A stretch of 64,000 nucleotides of DNA from JANNPJ01 sp965200525 (lineage in GTDB: Bacteria > Actinomycetota > Actinomycetes > Actinomycetales > Kineosporiaceae). The notes below the pieces were generated by a model. That model saw only the letters and a program-made list of their open reading frames with translations, was not told the DNA's origin and did no database searches. The translations under genes and the position numbers were made by a program. Shown in pieces: positions 32,472 through 40,210 of the stretch. Where the stretch lies: contig OZ241368.1 of assembly GCA_965200525.1 (NCBI GenBank), positions 2,728,001 through 2,792,000 on the forward strand, in the 5' to 3' direction. The first letter of the stretch is position 1. Each line of letters starts with the position of its first letter.

Positions 32472-34073
32472 ATGACGACCACGGCCACGACTAGCGGCGA
32501 CGAGGTTCACGACAAGGGCCTGAAGCCGGGCACCATCGGACTGCTCTCCAGTGTGGTGATCGGGCTGGCCTCGACCGCCCCGGCCTACAGCCTGGCCGCG
32601 ACCCTCGGCTTCGTCACGGTGGCGGTCGGGCTCCAGGGTCCGGCGATCATGATCCTGGCGTTCGTCCCGATGCTGTTCATCGCGGTGTCGTACCAGGAGC
32701 TCAACAAGGTCATCCCGGACTGCGGAACCACCTTTACCTGGGCGGCCAAGGCGTTCGGGCCGCGGACCGGCTGGATGGGCGGCTGGGGCATCATCGCCGC
32801 CGACATCATCGTGATGTCGAACCTGGCCCAGATCGCCGGGTCGTACTGCTTCCTGCTGGTCGGGGCCGACGGGCTGGCCGAGAACAAGTGGCTGGTGACG
32901 CTGGTCGGCGTCATCTGGATCGTCATCATGACCTGGATCTGCTACATCGGGATCGAGGTCTCGACCCGCTTGCAGTACGGCCTCTTCGGGATCGAACTCA
33001 TTGTCCTGGTTGCCTTCTCGGCGACCGCGCTGATCAAGGTCTACTCCGGGCACGCTCCGGCGGGCGCGATCCATCCGGCGCTCTCCTGGTTCAACCCGTT
33101 CCAGATCTCGTCGTTCTCCGGTTTCACCGAGGGCATCCTGCTGGCCATCTTCATCTACTGGGGCTGGGACACGGCCGTCGCGGTCAACGAGGAGACCGCC
33201 GACAAGGACAAGACCCCCGGCCGGGCCGCAATCATCTCCACCGTCGTGCTGCTGGCCAGCTACGCCATCGTGACCGTGGCCGCGCAGGCCTTCGCCGGCG
33301 TCGGCGACAAGGGCATCGGCCTGAGCAACCCCGCTCACCAGGACGACGTCCTCTCCTCGCTCGGCAACGCCGTGCTCGGCTCCGATCTCGGCAAGATCCT
33401 CATCCTGATGACGCTGACCTCGGCCGCGGCCTCCACCCAGACGACGATCCTGCCGACCGCCCGGACCACGCTGTCGATGGCCGCCTACCGGGCCATCCCC
33501 AGATCGTTCGGCCGGATCCACCCGCAGTACCTGACCCCGACCGTGTCCACCGTGGCCATGGGCCTGGTCTCGGTCCTGTTCTACGTCGGGCTCACGCTGA
33601 TCAGCTCGGACGTGCTCGGCGACTCGATCACCTCGGTCGGCCTGATGATCGCTTTCTATTACGGGCTCACCGGTTTCGCCTGCGTCTGGCATTTCCGGGC
33701 CAGCATTTTCGAGACGCCGCGAACTTTTCTGCTGCGCGGTCTGCTGCCGTTCCTCGGTGGGTTGATGCTGCTCGGGGCCTTCCTGAAGAGCGCGACCGAC
33801 ATGTGGTCGCCGGACTACGGGTCGACCTCGTTGTTCGGGATCGGCGGCGTGTTCCTGATGGGCGTCGGCTCGCTGCTGTTCGGGGTGATCCTGATGGTGA
33901 TCTACAACGTGATCGCCCCGGCTTACTTCAGCGGCAGGATCCTCAACGAGTCGACCCCGGTGCTGGTCCGCGAGGACGGCCTGCCCACCACCGGTCTGTC
34001 GCTGCCGGACTCGCCCTCGCACGAGCACCTGGTGATCCCGCCGGACGATCGGACGCCCGAGAACCCGGAATGA
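32472..34073 (+). CDS. APC-family amino acid permease
   Basis: Inner-membrane amino-acid or amine transporter of 533 aa with about 12-13 TM helices. The APC start is clear: LKPGTIGLLSSVVIGLASTA then PAYSLAATLG; TM3 has CGTTFTWAAKAFGPRTGWMGGW; the middle has FIYWGWDTAVAVNEET. The ATG at 32472 has AGGGG about 9 nt upstream. The C-terminal tail is hydrophilic and acidic. The PRC-barrel operon follows 85 nt later, with its own SD. Substrate cannot be assigned. Confidence 0.92.
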   Translation: MTTTATTSGDEVHDKGLKPGTIGLLSSVVIGLASTAPAYSLAATLGFVTVAVGLQGPAIMILAFVPMLFIAVSYQELNKVIPDCGTTFTWAAKAFGPRTGWMGGWGIIAADIIVMSNLAQIAGSYCFLLVGADGLAENKWLVTLVGVIWIVIMTWICYIGIEVSTRLQYGLFGIELIVLVAFSATALIKVYSGHAPAGAIHPALSWFNPFQISSFSGFTEGILLAIFIYWGWDTAVAVNEETADKDKTPGRAAIISTVVLLASYAIVTVAAQAFAGVGDKGIGLSNPAHQDDVLSSLGNAVLGSDLGKILILMTLTSAAASTQTTILPTARTTLSMAAYRAIPRSFGRIHPQYLTPTVSTVAMGLVSVLFYVGLTLISSDVLGDSITSVGLMIAFYYGLTGFACVWHFRASIFETPRTFLLRGLLPFLGGLMLLGAFLKSATDMWSPDYGSTSLFGIGGVFLMGVGSLLFGVILMVIYNVIAPAYFSGRILNESTPVLVREDGLPTTGLSLPDSPSHEHLVIPPDDRTPENPE

Positions 34074-34158
34074 GGGCGGTTTCAGGATGCTGCCGTCCCG
34101 GCCAGGCGACACTATTGATCAACGGACGAACGACGTCCAGCATTGATGGGAGTTCGCC

Positions 34159-34320
34159 GTGGAGTTCTGGCAGTGGCTGGTCCTGGTTCTGGGGGTGCTC
34201 ATCCTGCTCACCGCGGTGCTCTACGGCGTGCAGGCCCGGCGCCGGCGCGGTGGCGTGATCGCGCAGCGCTCGCGCAACACCGGAGCGGGCCGGTTCGGCC
34301 GGCGCGGGGGCAGCGCATGA
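34159..34320 (+). CDS. Small single-pass membrane protein
   Basis: A 53-aa protein that starts at GTG 34159, with GGGAG 6 nt upstream. It is MEFWQWLVLVLGVLILLTAV, followed by LYGVQARRRR and a Gly/Arg-rich basic tail. One hydrophobic helix (residues 4-24) followed by the Arg cluster predicts N-out/C-in topology, by the positive-inside rule. Its stop overlaps the next gene's start (ATGA), so coupling to the PRC-barrel protein is likely. I know no family for it. It is a candidate membrane anchor or partner for the PRC proteins. Confidence 0.75.
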   Translation: MEFWQWLVLVLGVLILLTAVLYGVQARRRRGGVIAQRSRNTGAGRFGRRGGSA

Positions 34321-35126
34321 GTGTCCTGCTGCGAGCGGCTGACCTGGTCAAACGCCCGGTGGTCACGCTGGCCGGCGACGACGTGGCCCAGGTGAAGGAC
34401 GTGATCTACTCCTCGGTGACCGGCGAGCTGGCCGGTTTCACGTTGAACGGCCGCGGGGTCTTCGCCGGCCCGATGCGCAAGACGCTGCCCTGGGAGAACG
34501 TGCACGGCCTGGGTCCGGCGGCCGTGATGATCCAGGATCTCAGCAGTCTCGGCGACAAGAAGGCGCTGCGCGGCCAGACCGAGGGGGCCGGCGGGGCCGT
34601 GCTCGGGTCGACCGTGATCACCGAGAGCGGCCGCAATCTGGGCACCGTCACCGACGTGATCCTGGCCGTCGGCGACTCGATGACCGATGCGGTCGGCTAC
34701 GAGATCAGCCCGAGCGACGACTCCGCCCCGCGCCGGCAGTTCGTGCCGCTGCCGGACGCGCTGTCGGTCTCGGGTGAGGCCCTGATCCTGCCCGACGCGG
34801 CCCGCGAGTTCATCCGCGACGACCTGGCCGGGTTCGGGGCGGCGGTGGAGGAGTTCCGGGCCCGGTTGCGCGGCCGACCGAATCCGCCGCCGGATGCCTC
34901 GGTGCCGGGTGCCTCGGTGCCGGGTGCCTCGGTGCCGGGTGCCTCGGTGCCGGGTGCCTCGGTGCCGGGTGCCTCGCTATCGACCGGCGGCTTGCCGCCC
35001 ACCGCGGTGCCCCCGGCCCCGACCGAATCCACGCCGGCGACCGAGCCGACCTCGTCGGCTTCCGGCCCGCCGGCCGAGCGCCCGGTCGCTCCCACCGCCA
35101 AGCTTCCGATCGAGGACGGCGAATGA
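34317..35126 (+). CDS. PRC-barrel domain protein with ASVPG repeats
   Basis: A 269-aa protein with two PRC-barrel-like units: residues about 3-85 (LLRAADLVKRPVVTLAGDDV, AQVKDVIYSSVTGELAGFTL) and about 95-165 (GSTVITESGRNLGTVTDVIL). Residues about 194-218 are five copies of ASVPG, then a Pro/Thr-rich disordered tail to the end. PRC barrels occur in RimM and in photosystem H subunits and usually mediate protein contacts. It overlaps both neighbours by 4 nt (ATGA), so the three genes are translationally coupled. Role unknown. Confidence 0.85.
   Translation: MSVLLRAADLVKRPVVTLAGDDVAQVKDVIYSSVTGELAGFTLNGRGVFAGPMRKTLPWENVHGLGPAAVMIQDLSSLGDKKALRGQTEGAGGAVLGSTVITESGRNLGTVTDVILAVGDSMTDAVGYEISPSDDSAPRRQFVPLPDALSVSGEALILPDAAREFIRDDLAGFGAAVEEFRARLRGRPNPPPDASVPGASVPGASVPGASVPGASVPGASLSTGGLPPTAVPPAPTESTPATEPTSSASGPPAERPVAPTAKLPIEDGE
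34896..34976. repeat. 15-bp minisatellite in the PRC-barrel gene
   Basis: GCCTCGGTGCCGGGT occurs five times in exact tandem from 34896 to 34970, followed by a partial sixth unit. Each unit encodes ASVPG and keeps the reading frame. Confidence 0.95.
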
Positions 35127-35557
35127 TCCGGTTCAGCGACATCTCCGGCAACCCGGTGATGGACACGTCCACCGCAACCACGGTGGGCAAGGTCAAGGCC
35201 CCGATCGTCGACCCGGTGACGCAGCGGGTGATCGGGTTCCGGATCCGCAAGAGCAAGGGCCCGGGCGACGTCGTCCTCTGGGAAGCTCTGGCCGGCCTCG
35301 GCCCGGATGCCCTCACGGTGGACTCGGCCGAGCGGGTGGCCGAGCCGCCCAAGGAACTGAAGGCCCGCTCCGGCAGCAAGCTCGACCTGCTCGGCCGGCG
35401 GGTGATCACCGAGCACGGTCACGAGCTGGGCCAGGTCCGCGACGTCGAGTTCGACCCCGCCGACGGGAGGGTGACCAGCCTGATGCTCAAGGACGTGTAC
35501 GTCGACGGCGACCGGCTCCTGGGGATCGGAACCTTTGCCGTGGTGGTGCGTGGCTGA
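35123..35557 (+). CDS. PRC-barrel domain protein
   Basis: A 144-aa protein, cytoplasmic, that overlaps the previous gene by 4 nt. The two PRC-like units are MIRFSDISGNPVMDTSTAT with VGKVKAPIVDPVTQRVIGFR (N-half) and GSKLDLLGRRVITEHGHELG with QVRDVEFDPADGRVTSLML (C-half). The HGHELGQVRDVEFD stretch is the classic PRC pattern. It looks like a shorter paralogue of its neighbour without the disordered tail; the two may form a heteromer. No promoter is seen in front of it. Confidence 0.85.
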   Translation: MIRFSDISGNPVMDTSTATTVGKVKAPIVDPVTQRVIGFRIRKSKGPGDVVLWEALAGLGPDALTVDSAERVAEPPKELKARSGSKLDLLGRRVITEHGHELGQVRDVEFDPADGRVTSLMLKDVYVDGDRLLGIGTFAVVVRG

Positions 35558-35582
35558 CGATTCGCGCTCCGATGGCTACCGT
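35554..35582 (+). promoter_or_regulatory. Promoter of the fourth gene in the PRC operon
   Basis: CTGACG (35554) and TACCGT (35577) are 17 bp apart, and TACCGT is 7 nt before ATG 35590. This implies an internal leaderless start within the gene run. Confidence 0.5.
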
Positions 35583-35589
35583 CAATCAG

Positions 35590-36111
35590 ATGGGCGACGA
35601 CCCTGAGGAGCAGATCGCGGCCTTCCAGGCGCAGGTGCGCCGGCGGCTGGACGAACTGCGCCCGATCCGCCCGGGAGCTGAGGCCTACGGCAAGGCCACC
35701 GATGCGGTGATCGAGGCGGCCGCCGCCCTGATCGACTTCGAGGAGCGCCTGCCGCTGCTGCTCGATCAGGCTCCGCGGCGGCTGAGCCTGCTGATCGTGC
35801 GCTGGTCGGGCATGGTGCCGACGGCGGTCGGGGCCTCGCTGGCGGTGGCGGCCGTGGCCGGGTGGCTGGCCCGCTGGTGGCTGCTGATGGTGATCGTGCT
35901 GTTCGGTGCGGCGGTGCTCCTGTTGCGCCTGCCGGTGCACCCGCCCGGCGATCGGCACCTGGTGCTGCGACCGGGGGCGGTGCTGGTCGCGGCCGGCTCG
36001 CTGCTGATCGCGGTCGCGGCCGTCCTGCACCTGCCGTTCTGGCTGGCCGGGCTCGGGTTGCTGTTCCTGGCCGTAGGCCTGTGGTGGATCCGCAATCAGG
36101 TGGCCCGGTGA
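35590..36111 (+). CDS. Membrane protein of unknown function
   Basis: A 173-aa protein starting MGDDPEEQIAAFQAQVRRRL; the ATG at 35590 is chosen because of the promoter just upstream, although an ATG at 35572 is in frame. Residues 1-60 are a soluble helix-rich region; residues about 70-172 contain four hydrophobic segments (VGASLAVAAVAGWLARWWLL, VIVLFGAAVLLLRLP, AVLVAAGSLLIAVAAVLHLP, LAGLGLLFLAVGLWWIRN). I know no family name. Its stop overlaps the next gene's GTG (GTGA), indicating a paired function with the coiled-coil protein. Confidence 0.7.
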   Translation: MGDDPEEQIAAFQAQVRRRLDELRPIRPGAEAYGKATDAVIEAAAALIDFEERLPLLLDQAPRRLSLLIVRWSGMVPTAVGASLAVAAVAGWLARWWLLMVIVLFGAAVLLLRLPVHPPGDRHLVLRPGAVLVAAGSLLIAVAAVLHLPFWLAGLGLLFLAVGLWWIRNQVAR

Positions 36112-37052
36112 GCCGGGACGGGCAGGACAACGACCTCAGCTACGTCGTCGTCCAGTTGCGCAACGACGTCGACGATCTGGGCGCGGCGATCCAGGATCTG
36201 CCCGACCGGCTGCACAGCCTGGACGGCAGCCTGGACGGCGTCCGGTTGGCCCTGCGCAAGGTCGAGAACCGGTCGGTCGAGGTCGAGGCCTCGGTCCAGG
36301 AGCTCGGGGCCCTGGTCAAACGGCTGGACGCCCGGGTCGAATGGCTGGAGCGCAACATCCGGCTGAAGTCGGCCGCCCTGGAGGCCCAGCTCGACGACGT
36401 GGACGGCCGCGAGGTGGAGCTGGCCCAGGTGGCCGAGGCCGGGCACGTGGCCCGGGCCGATCTGCTGCCGCCGGCCGGGCGCTCGGCCCTGGAGGCGGCC
36501 GTCGACGCCCACGGTGCCGCTGTTCGGGCCCAGATCCACCACCGCGACCTCGCGCTCAAGGCCGCCGAGACGCTGGCCGAGACCGGCCGCGACGACGATC
36601 GCCACCGCAGCGCCGTGGCCGAGTTCCGGGGCGCCGTCGCCGGGCTGAACGAGGCTCGGCAACGAATGAAGGAGCTCTCCGGGCCGGCCCTGGAGGCGGC
36701 CTCGGCCCTGTCGTCCGACGAGGAGGCCCAGGTCGCCGTGGCCGACGTGGTCGCCCAGGGCGAGCAGGCCTGGACGGGGTTGCAGGACCGGCTGCGCACC
36801 CGGGTGGCCGACGCCGTCGGCGAGGGTGCGCTGCTGCCGGCCTGGTTCACCTCGGTGCTCGGCCCGATCCCGCCGGCTCAGGACACCCGGGCCTGGATGG
36901 ACGTCGCGACCAGCCTGCTCGCCTACCGGGTGACCTACGGCGTCACCGATCCGATGATGGCCCTCGGCCGGCAGCCCGGCGACGCCGAGACCGCACGTCG
37001 CCGGGCCTGGTACTGGCAGTTGCGCCGGCAGTTCAGCGACCTGCAGCGCTGA
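36108..37052 (+). CDS. Coiled-coil hypothetical protein
   Basis: A 314-aa soluble protein that starts at a GTG overlapping the previous stop. Residues about 5-95 show heptad-like coiled coil (LRNDVDDLGAAIQDLPDRLH, VEASVQELGALVKRLDARVE). The rest is helical, Ala/Asp/Glu-rich, with a conserved-looking end: PAWFTSVLGPIPPAQDTRAW and RRRAWYWQLRRQFSDLQR. I do not recognise it. Together with its partner it could be a membrane-tethered scaffold or a regulator. No catalytic motif is visible. Confidence 0.65.
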   Translation: MSRDGQDNDLSYVVVQLRNDVDDLGAAIQDLPDRLHSLDGSLDGVRLALRKVENRSVEVEASVQELGALVKRLDARVEWLERNIRLKSAALEAQLDDVDGREVELAQVAEAGHVARADLLPPAGRSALEAAVDAHGAAVRAQIHHRDLALKAAETLAETGRDDDRHRSAVAEFRGAVAGLNEARQRMKELSGPALEAASALSSDEEAQVAVADVVAQGEQAWTGLQDRLRTRVADAVGEGALLPAWFTSVLGPIPPAQDTRAWMDVATSLLAYRVTYGVTDPMMALGRQPGDAETARRRAWYWQLRRQFSDLQR

Positions 37053-37101
37053 TTCGGGCTGGATTCGGGCTGATTCAGCCGATCCGGCGGCCCGCCGGCC
37101 G

Positions 37102-38193
37102 TCAGCTGTTGGTCGGCAACGGCGTCGCCGGGGTCGGTCCGGGGGTGGTGGGTGACGGGCCGGTGATGATGTCGCTCTCGGTCGGGTTCGGCGGCAGCGG
37201 CGGCCCGGACGACGGGCCGGTGCTGGGCGTGGGCGGGATGTCACTGGTCGTCGGCCCCGGCTGCGGGAACAGGATCGAGGCGGCCCGTACCGTCAGGTCG
37301 AACAGCGAGTACCCGTATCCGGTGGCTCGGACGGTGCCGTGAACCCGCAGGTAGCGCCCGGTGCTGTTGACGGTGAGAACCTGATCGCCGCCGGCCCCGG
37401 TGGTGGTCGAGTAGGCGGTGAGCCAGGCGACGCCGTCCATCGAGGTCTGGACCTGGAACGACCGGGCGTAGGCGGCCTCCCAGTTCAGCTCCACCTGGCA
37501 GACGTTCTGGACCGAACCCAGGTCGACCTGGATCCATTGCGGGTCGCTGAACTCGCTCGACCAGCGTGTGCCGGGGTTGCCGTCGACCGCGGCCGAGGCC
37601 GGGGTGCGCCCGTTCTCGGTGGACGACGCGAACGCCGGGTGGGTCCGGGCGACGTCGGCGGGCAGGCACGTCCGCCCCTGACTCGGGACGCCGTACACCT
37701 GAAACTCCTTCAGCGAGTAACCCCAGTGGGTGGCCCGGGTCAGGCCGTAGAACCGCACGAACCGGCCGGCGGTGGCCAGCTCGACGGTCTGCCGGCCGCC
37801 GGTGCCGGTGTATCCGGCGTTGACCGGCCACCAGGTGGCGCCGTCGAGGGAGAGCTGGATCTGGAAGGTCTTGGCGTAGGCCGTCTCCCAGTCGAGCACG
37901 ACCTGACTGATCGAGTCGATCTGGCCCAGGTCGACGGTCAGCCACTGAGGATCGCTGAACGAGGACGACCACCGGGTGGCCGCACTGCCGTCGACCGCGG
38001 CCGAGGCCGGCGTGGCCGCGTTCTCGATCGAGGACGCCGTCACCGGCTTGCCCTGGGACAGCAGGGTCGCGGTGGCCCCGGACGAGGTCGCGGCGGCCAT
38101 CACGGTGCCGGCCAGAGCCAGTGCTCCGGCGACGGCCAGCGGAATGGCCACCTGTCGGCGGCGAATCGAGGTGAGGGCGGGCGCGATCGTCAT
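37102..38193 (-). CDS. Secreted protein with two discoidin (F5/8 type C) domains
   Basis: A 363-aa exported protein. The ATG at 38193 has AAGGGG 5-6 nt upstream. After a basic N-region and a hydrophobic signal (IPLAVAGALALAGTVMAAA) come two CBM32/discoidin repeats: ASSIENAATPASAAVDGSAA then TRWSSSFSDPQWLTVDLGQI, and ASSTENGRTPASAAVDGNPG then TRWSSEFSDPQWIQVDLGSV. The C-terminal 60 residues are a Pro/Thr/Ser linker ending the protein, so no enzyme domain is attached. It probably binds glycans at the cell surface. A LacI-like operator lies upstream (38242-38254). Confidence 0.9.
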   Translation of the reverse strand: MTIAPALTSIRRRQVAIPLAVAGALALAGTVMAAATSSGATATLLSQGKPVTASSIENAATPASAAVDGSAATRWSSSFSDPQWLTVDLGQIDSISQVVLDWETAYAKTFQIQLSLDGATWWPVNAGYTGTGGRQTVELATAGRFVRFYGLTRATHWGYSLKEFQVYGVPSQGRTCLPADVARTHPAFASSTENGRTPASAAVDGNPGTRWSSEFSDPQWIQVDLGSVQNVCQVELNWEAAYARSFQVQTSMDGVAWLTAYSTTTGAGGDQVLTVNSTGRYLRVHGTVRATGYGYSLFDLTVRAASILFPQPGPTTSDIPPTPSTGPSSGPPLPPNPTESDIITGPSPTTPGPTPATPLPTNS

Positions 38194-38241
38194 GGGATCC
38201 CCTTTGACACCGGCGTGACGAGACGGACAGAAACCGCCTGG

Positions 38242-38254
38242 AGAGCGCTTTCTC
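38242..38254. promoter_or_regulatory. LacI-type operator candidate upstream of the discoidin gene
   Basis: AGAGCGCTTTCTC contains the AGCGCT core of LacI-family sites. It matches GGAGCGCTCTCTC at 56546-56558 upstream of the sugar ABC operon at 11 of 13 positions. Confidence 0.45.
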
Positions 38255-38430
38255 ACCTGGAAGGGTTGCTTGATCAGCTGAGTGGTGTCAATACCGCATA
38301 AAGCACGAATCGCCCGGCGGCCCGAGCGCCGGGCGGCATTCAGGGCCGGATACCGGGCTGCCCGTTAGCGTGGTGGTTCGTCGAATCCCGAGCGCCCCCT
38401 TGAACGTCAGACCGTGAGGAGACAGAGCCC

Positions 38431-38863
38431 ATGGCCACAGGCCCCACGGCTGATCCGTTGGACTGGAAACAGCAGGTGATCGACCAACTCGACTGGCACT
38501 GGCGGTCGTTCGTCCGCCCCGGCTCGACGGGCTCAGCGATGCCGAGTACTTCTGGGAGCCGGCTCCGGATGCCTGGTCGATCCGCCCCGGGGTCAGGCCC
38601 GCGGCGGCCAGGCCGCGGGGCAGGGTGACTTCGTCTATGACCACGCGTGTCCCGAGCCGGTTCCGCCGCCGGTAACCACGATCGCCTGGCGGCTGGCCCA
38701 CATCAGTGTCGGCTGTCTCGGCGTCCGTGCCTCCAGGCATTTCGGCGACGGTCGCCTGACCTTTGACGCGGCGTTGATCTTCCACATCAACCGTGAACTG
38801 CTGCATCACGGCGCCGAGGTGCTCCTGCTGCGCGACCTCTACCGGGTGCGCTCGGAGAACTGA
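38431..38863 (+). pseudogene. DinB-family protein, frameshifted and internally deleted
   Basis: The remains of a DinB-like metal-dependent hydrolase fold (DUF664 type). Frame 1 encodes LDWKQQVIDQLDWHWRSFVRP from the ATG. After about 38520 the homology continues in a second frame (RLDGLSDAEYFWEPAPDAWS) and then, after about 38600, in a third (DFVYDHACPEP, VTTIAWRLAHISVGCLGVRA, SRHFGDG). The central 45 or so residues normally found before the last motif are missing: LTFDAAL joins directly to IFHINRELLHHGAEVLLLRDLY, ending at the TGA at 38861. Two shifts plus a deletion indicate true decay, not a single sequencing error. Confidence 0.8.
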
Positions 38864-38888
38864 TGAGTCATGTGAATCGCCGGGCCGG

Positions 38889-39242
38889 TCAGGCCGCGAT
38901 CATCGACCCGGAGTGCGACAGCGTGACCGACGACGGCCCGGCCGACCTTCGGGAGTCACCCCGCATGGCGGTGAAGCTGGTGACCGAACGGGCTCGCATC
39001 AGCTCGGCCACCCGGGCCCGGGTGATCTCGTGCTGGACCTCGTCGAGCAGGTCGGCCAGTTGCAGGTCGAGGGCTGTGCAGATGGCGGCCAGCAGCTCGG
39101 ACGACGGTTCCTTGCGGCCGCGCTCGACCTCGGAGAGGTAGGGCACGGACACCCGGGCCGACTCGGCCACGTCGCGCAGGGTCCGGCCCTGGCCGATCCG
39201 AATCCGGCGCAACACCGTGCCGATCAAGCCTCGCAGCAGCAT
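38889..39242 (-). CDS. XRE-family regulator, ClgR-like
   Basis: A 117-aa DNA-binding protein with a single HTH: LRRIRIGQGRTLRDVAESAR, VSVPYLSEVERGRKEPSSEL and LAAICTALDLQLADLL, very close to actinobacterial ClgR (YLSEVERGxKEASSELLAAIC). ClgR activates clp protease genes. A GGAGG SD lies 7 nt before the ATG. It is divergent from clpP (152 nt), the expected regulator/target pair. The C-terminal 40 residues are poorly conserved, lacking the Ala-Ala degron seen in some ClgR proteins except for the final residues SMIAA, which end in Ala-Ala and could be a Clp-recognised tag. Confidence 0.85.
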   Translation of the reverse strand: MLLRGLIGTVLRRIRIGQGRTLRDVAESARVSVPYLSEVERGRKEPSSELLAAICTALDLQLADLLDEVQHEITRARVAELMRARSVTSFTAMRGDSRRSAGPSSVTLSHSGSMIAA

Positions 39243-39323
39243 CGCGTTCCCTCCGTCGGTATGAGACCAGCCTACGGCGCAAACCGCCGATCAGGACGGC
39301 CGGAGAGCGGGCCGTCGTCACGG

Positions 39324-39338
39324 TCTGCTCTGAGCAGA
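39324..39338. promoter_or_regulatory. ClgR-box-like palindrome upstream of clpP
   Basis: TCTGCTCTGAGCAGA is a perfect 7-1-7 inverted repeat. Its GCTCTGAGC centre resembles the ClgR consensus CGCYNANRGCG. A second inverted repeat, CGGCG-N5-CGCCG, lies nearer the regulator gene. Confidence 0.55.
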
Positions 39339-39394
39339 TCTCCGCCCGGCCGAATCGCTGGCTCGACGGCAGAGCCGGGTTCCAGGCTGGCTTC

Positions 39395-40081
39395 ATGGAA
39401 AAGTTCATGGAAAACCACCGAGCCATCGCCCGAGCCACCTATCGAGACCCGGAACTCACCGACCCGCTCCGAGGCCGACCGCATCCGATCCGGGCCTCGC
39501 AGCAACCCGACGGCCCGTCGTTCTCCGACCGGCTGGTGTTCACCCGTCTGCTGGGCGAGCGGATCATCCTGCTCGGCTCCGAGGTGAGAGACGACAACGC
39601 CAACGAGATCTGCGCCGCCCTGTTGCTGCTGGCGGCCCAGTCCACGGACGACATCTCGCTCTACATCAACTCGCCCGGTGGCTCGGTCACCGCGGGCATG
39701 GCGGTCTACGACACCATGGAATTCATCTCCTGCGACGTCTCCACGGTCGCGATGGGCCTGGCCGGGTCGATGGGGCAGTTCCTGCTCTCGGCCGGCACCC
39801 CGGGCAAGCGGTACGCCCTGCCGCACGCCCGGATCCTGATGCACCAGCCCTCCGGTGGGGTCGGCGGATCGGCCACCGACATCCGGATCCAGGCCGATCA
39901 GATGATGATGGTCAAGCGCCAGCTGGCCGAGCTCACCGCCCAGCACACCGGCCAGACGGTCGAGCAGATCGAGGCCGACTCGGACCGGGACCGCTGGTTC
40001 ACGGCCGAGGAGGCGCGCGAGTACGGCCTGGTCGACCGGGTGATGAGCCGTTCCGAGCTGCGCACTCACCTACCGGTCTGA
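39395..40081 (+). CDS. clpP: ATP-dependent Clp protease proteolytic subunit
   Basis: A subunit of the ClpP tetradecamer that degrades unfolded or tagged proteins fed by ClpX/ClpC. The 228-aa protein has the catalytic triad: Ser in GLAGSMGQFLLSAG (near 125), His in MHQPSGGVGG (near 149) and Asp in SDRDRWFTAEEA (near 198). YINSPGGSVTAG is standard. The N-terminus is about 30 residues longer than E. coli ClpP and may be processed. An ATG at 39407 is an alternative start. This appears to be a stand-alone extra clpP, since clpX and a second clpP are not adjacent, and is probably activated by the divergent ClgR-like protein. Confidence 0.95.
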   Translation: MEKFMENHRAIARATYRDPELTDPLRGRPHPIRASQQPDGPSFSDRLVFTRLLGERIILLGSEVRDDNANEICAALLLLAAQSTDDISLYINSPGGSVTAGMAVYDTMEFISCDVSTVAMGLAGSMGQFLLSAGTPGKRYALPHARILMHQPSGGVGGSATDIRIQADQMMMVKRQLAELTAQHTGQTVEQIEADSDRDRWFTAEEAREYGLVDRVMSRSELRTHLPV

Positions 40082-40182
40082 CCGGCCGTCCCGAGCGGCC
40101 AAGGCGGTCCGAGGCCGGCTCGGGGCCGCCGGCTGGGAAAGGGCTGCGAGTTTCCAGTCTTTGACCCTGCTCACGGTGCTTT

Positions 40183-40204
40183 GGTGACTTGGGTCACCTA
40201 CTAT
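40183..40204 (+). promoter_or_regulatory. Promoter and operator of the GAF regulator gene
   Basis: TACTAT at 40199-40204 is 6 nt before ATG 40211 (leaderless). Immediately upstream, GGTGAC-TTGG-GTCACC (40183-40198) is a perfect inverted repeat abutting the -10 box, well placed for autoregulation. Confidence 0.65.
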
Positions 40205-40210
40205 CGAGAC

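Noticed and set aside
31893..32475. Plus-strand frames leading into the APC permease
   Set aside because: The permease signature begins at 32472 with its own SD; the upstream part crosses the end of another gene and the G-rich repeat.
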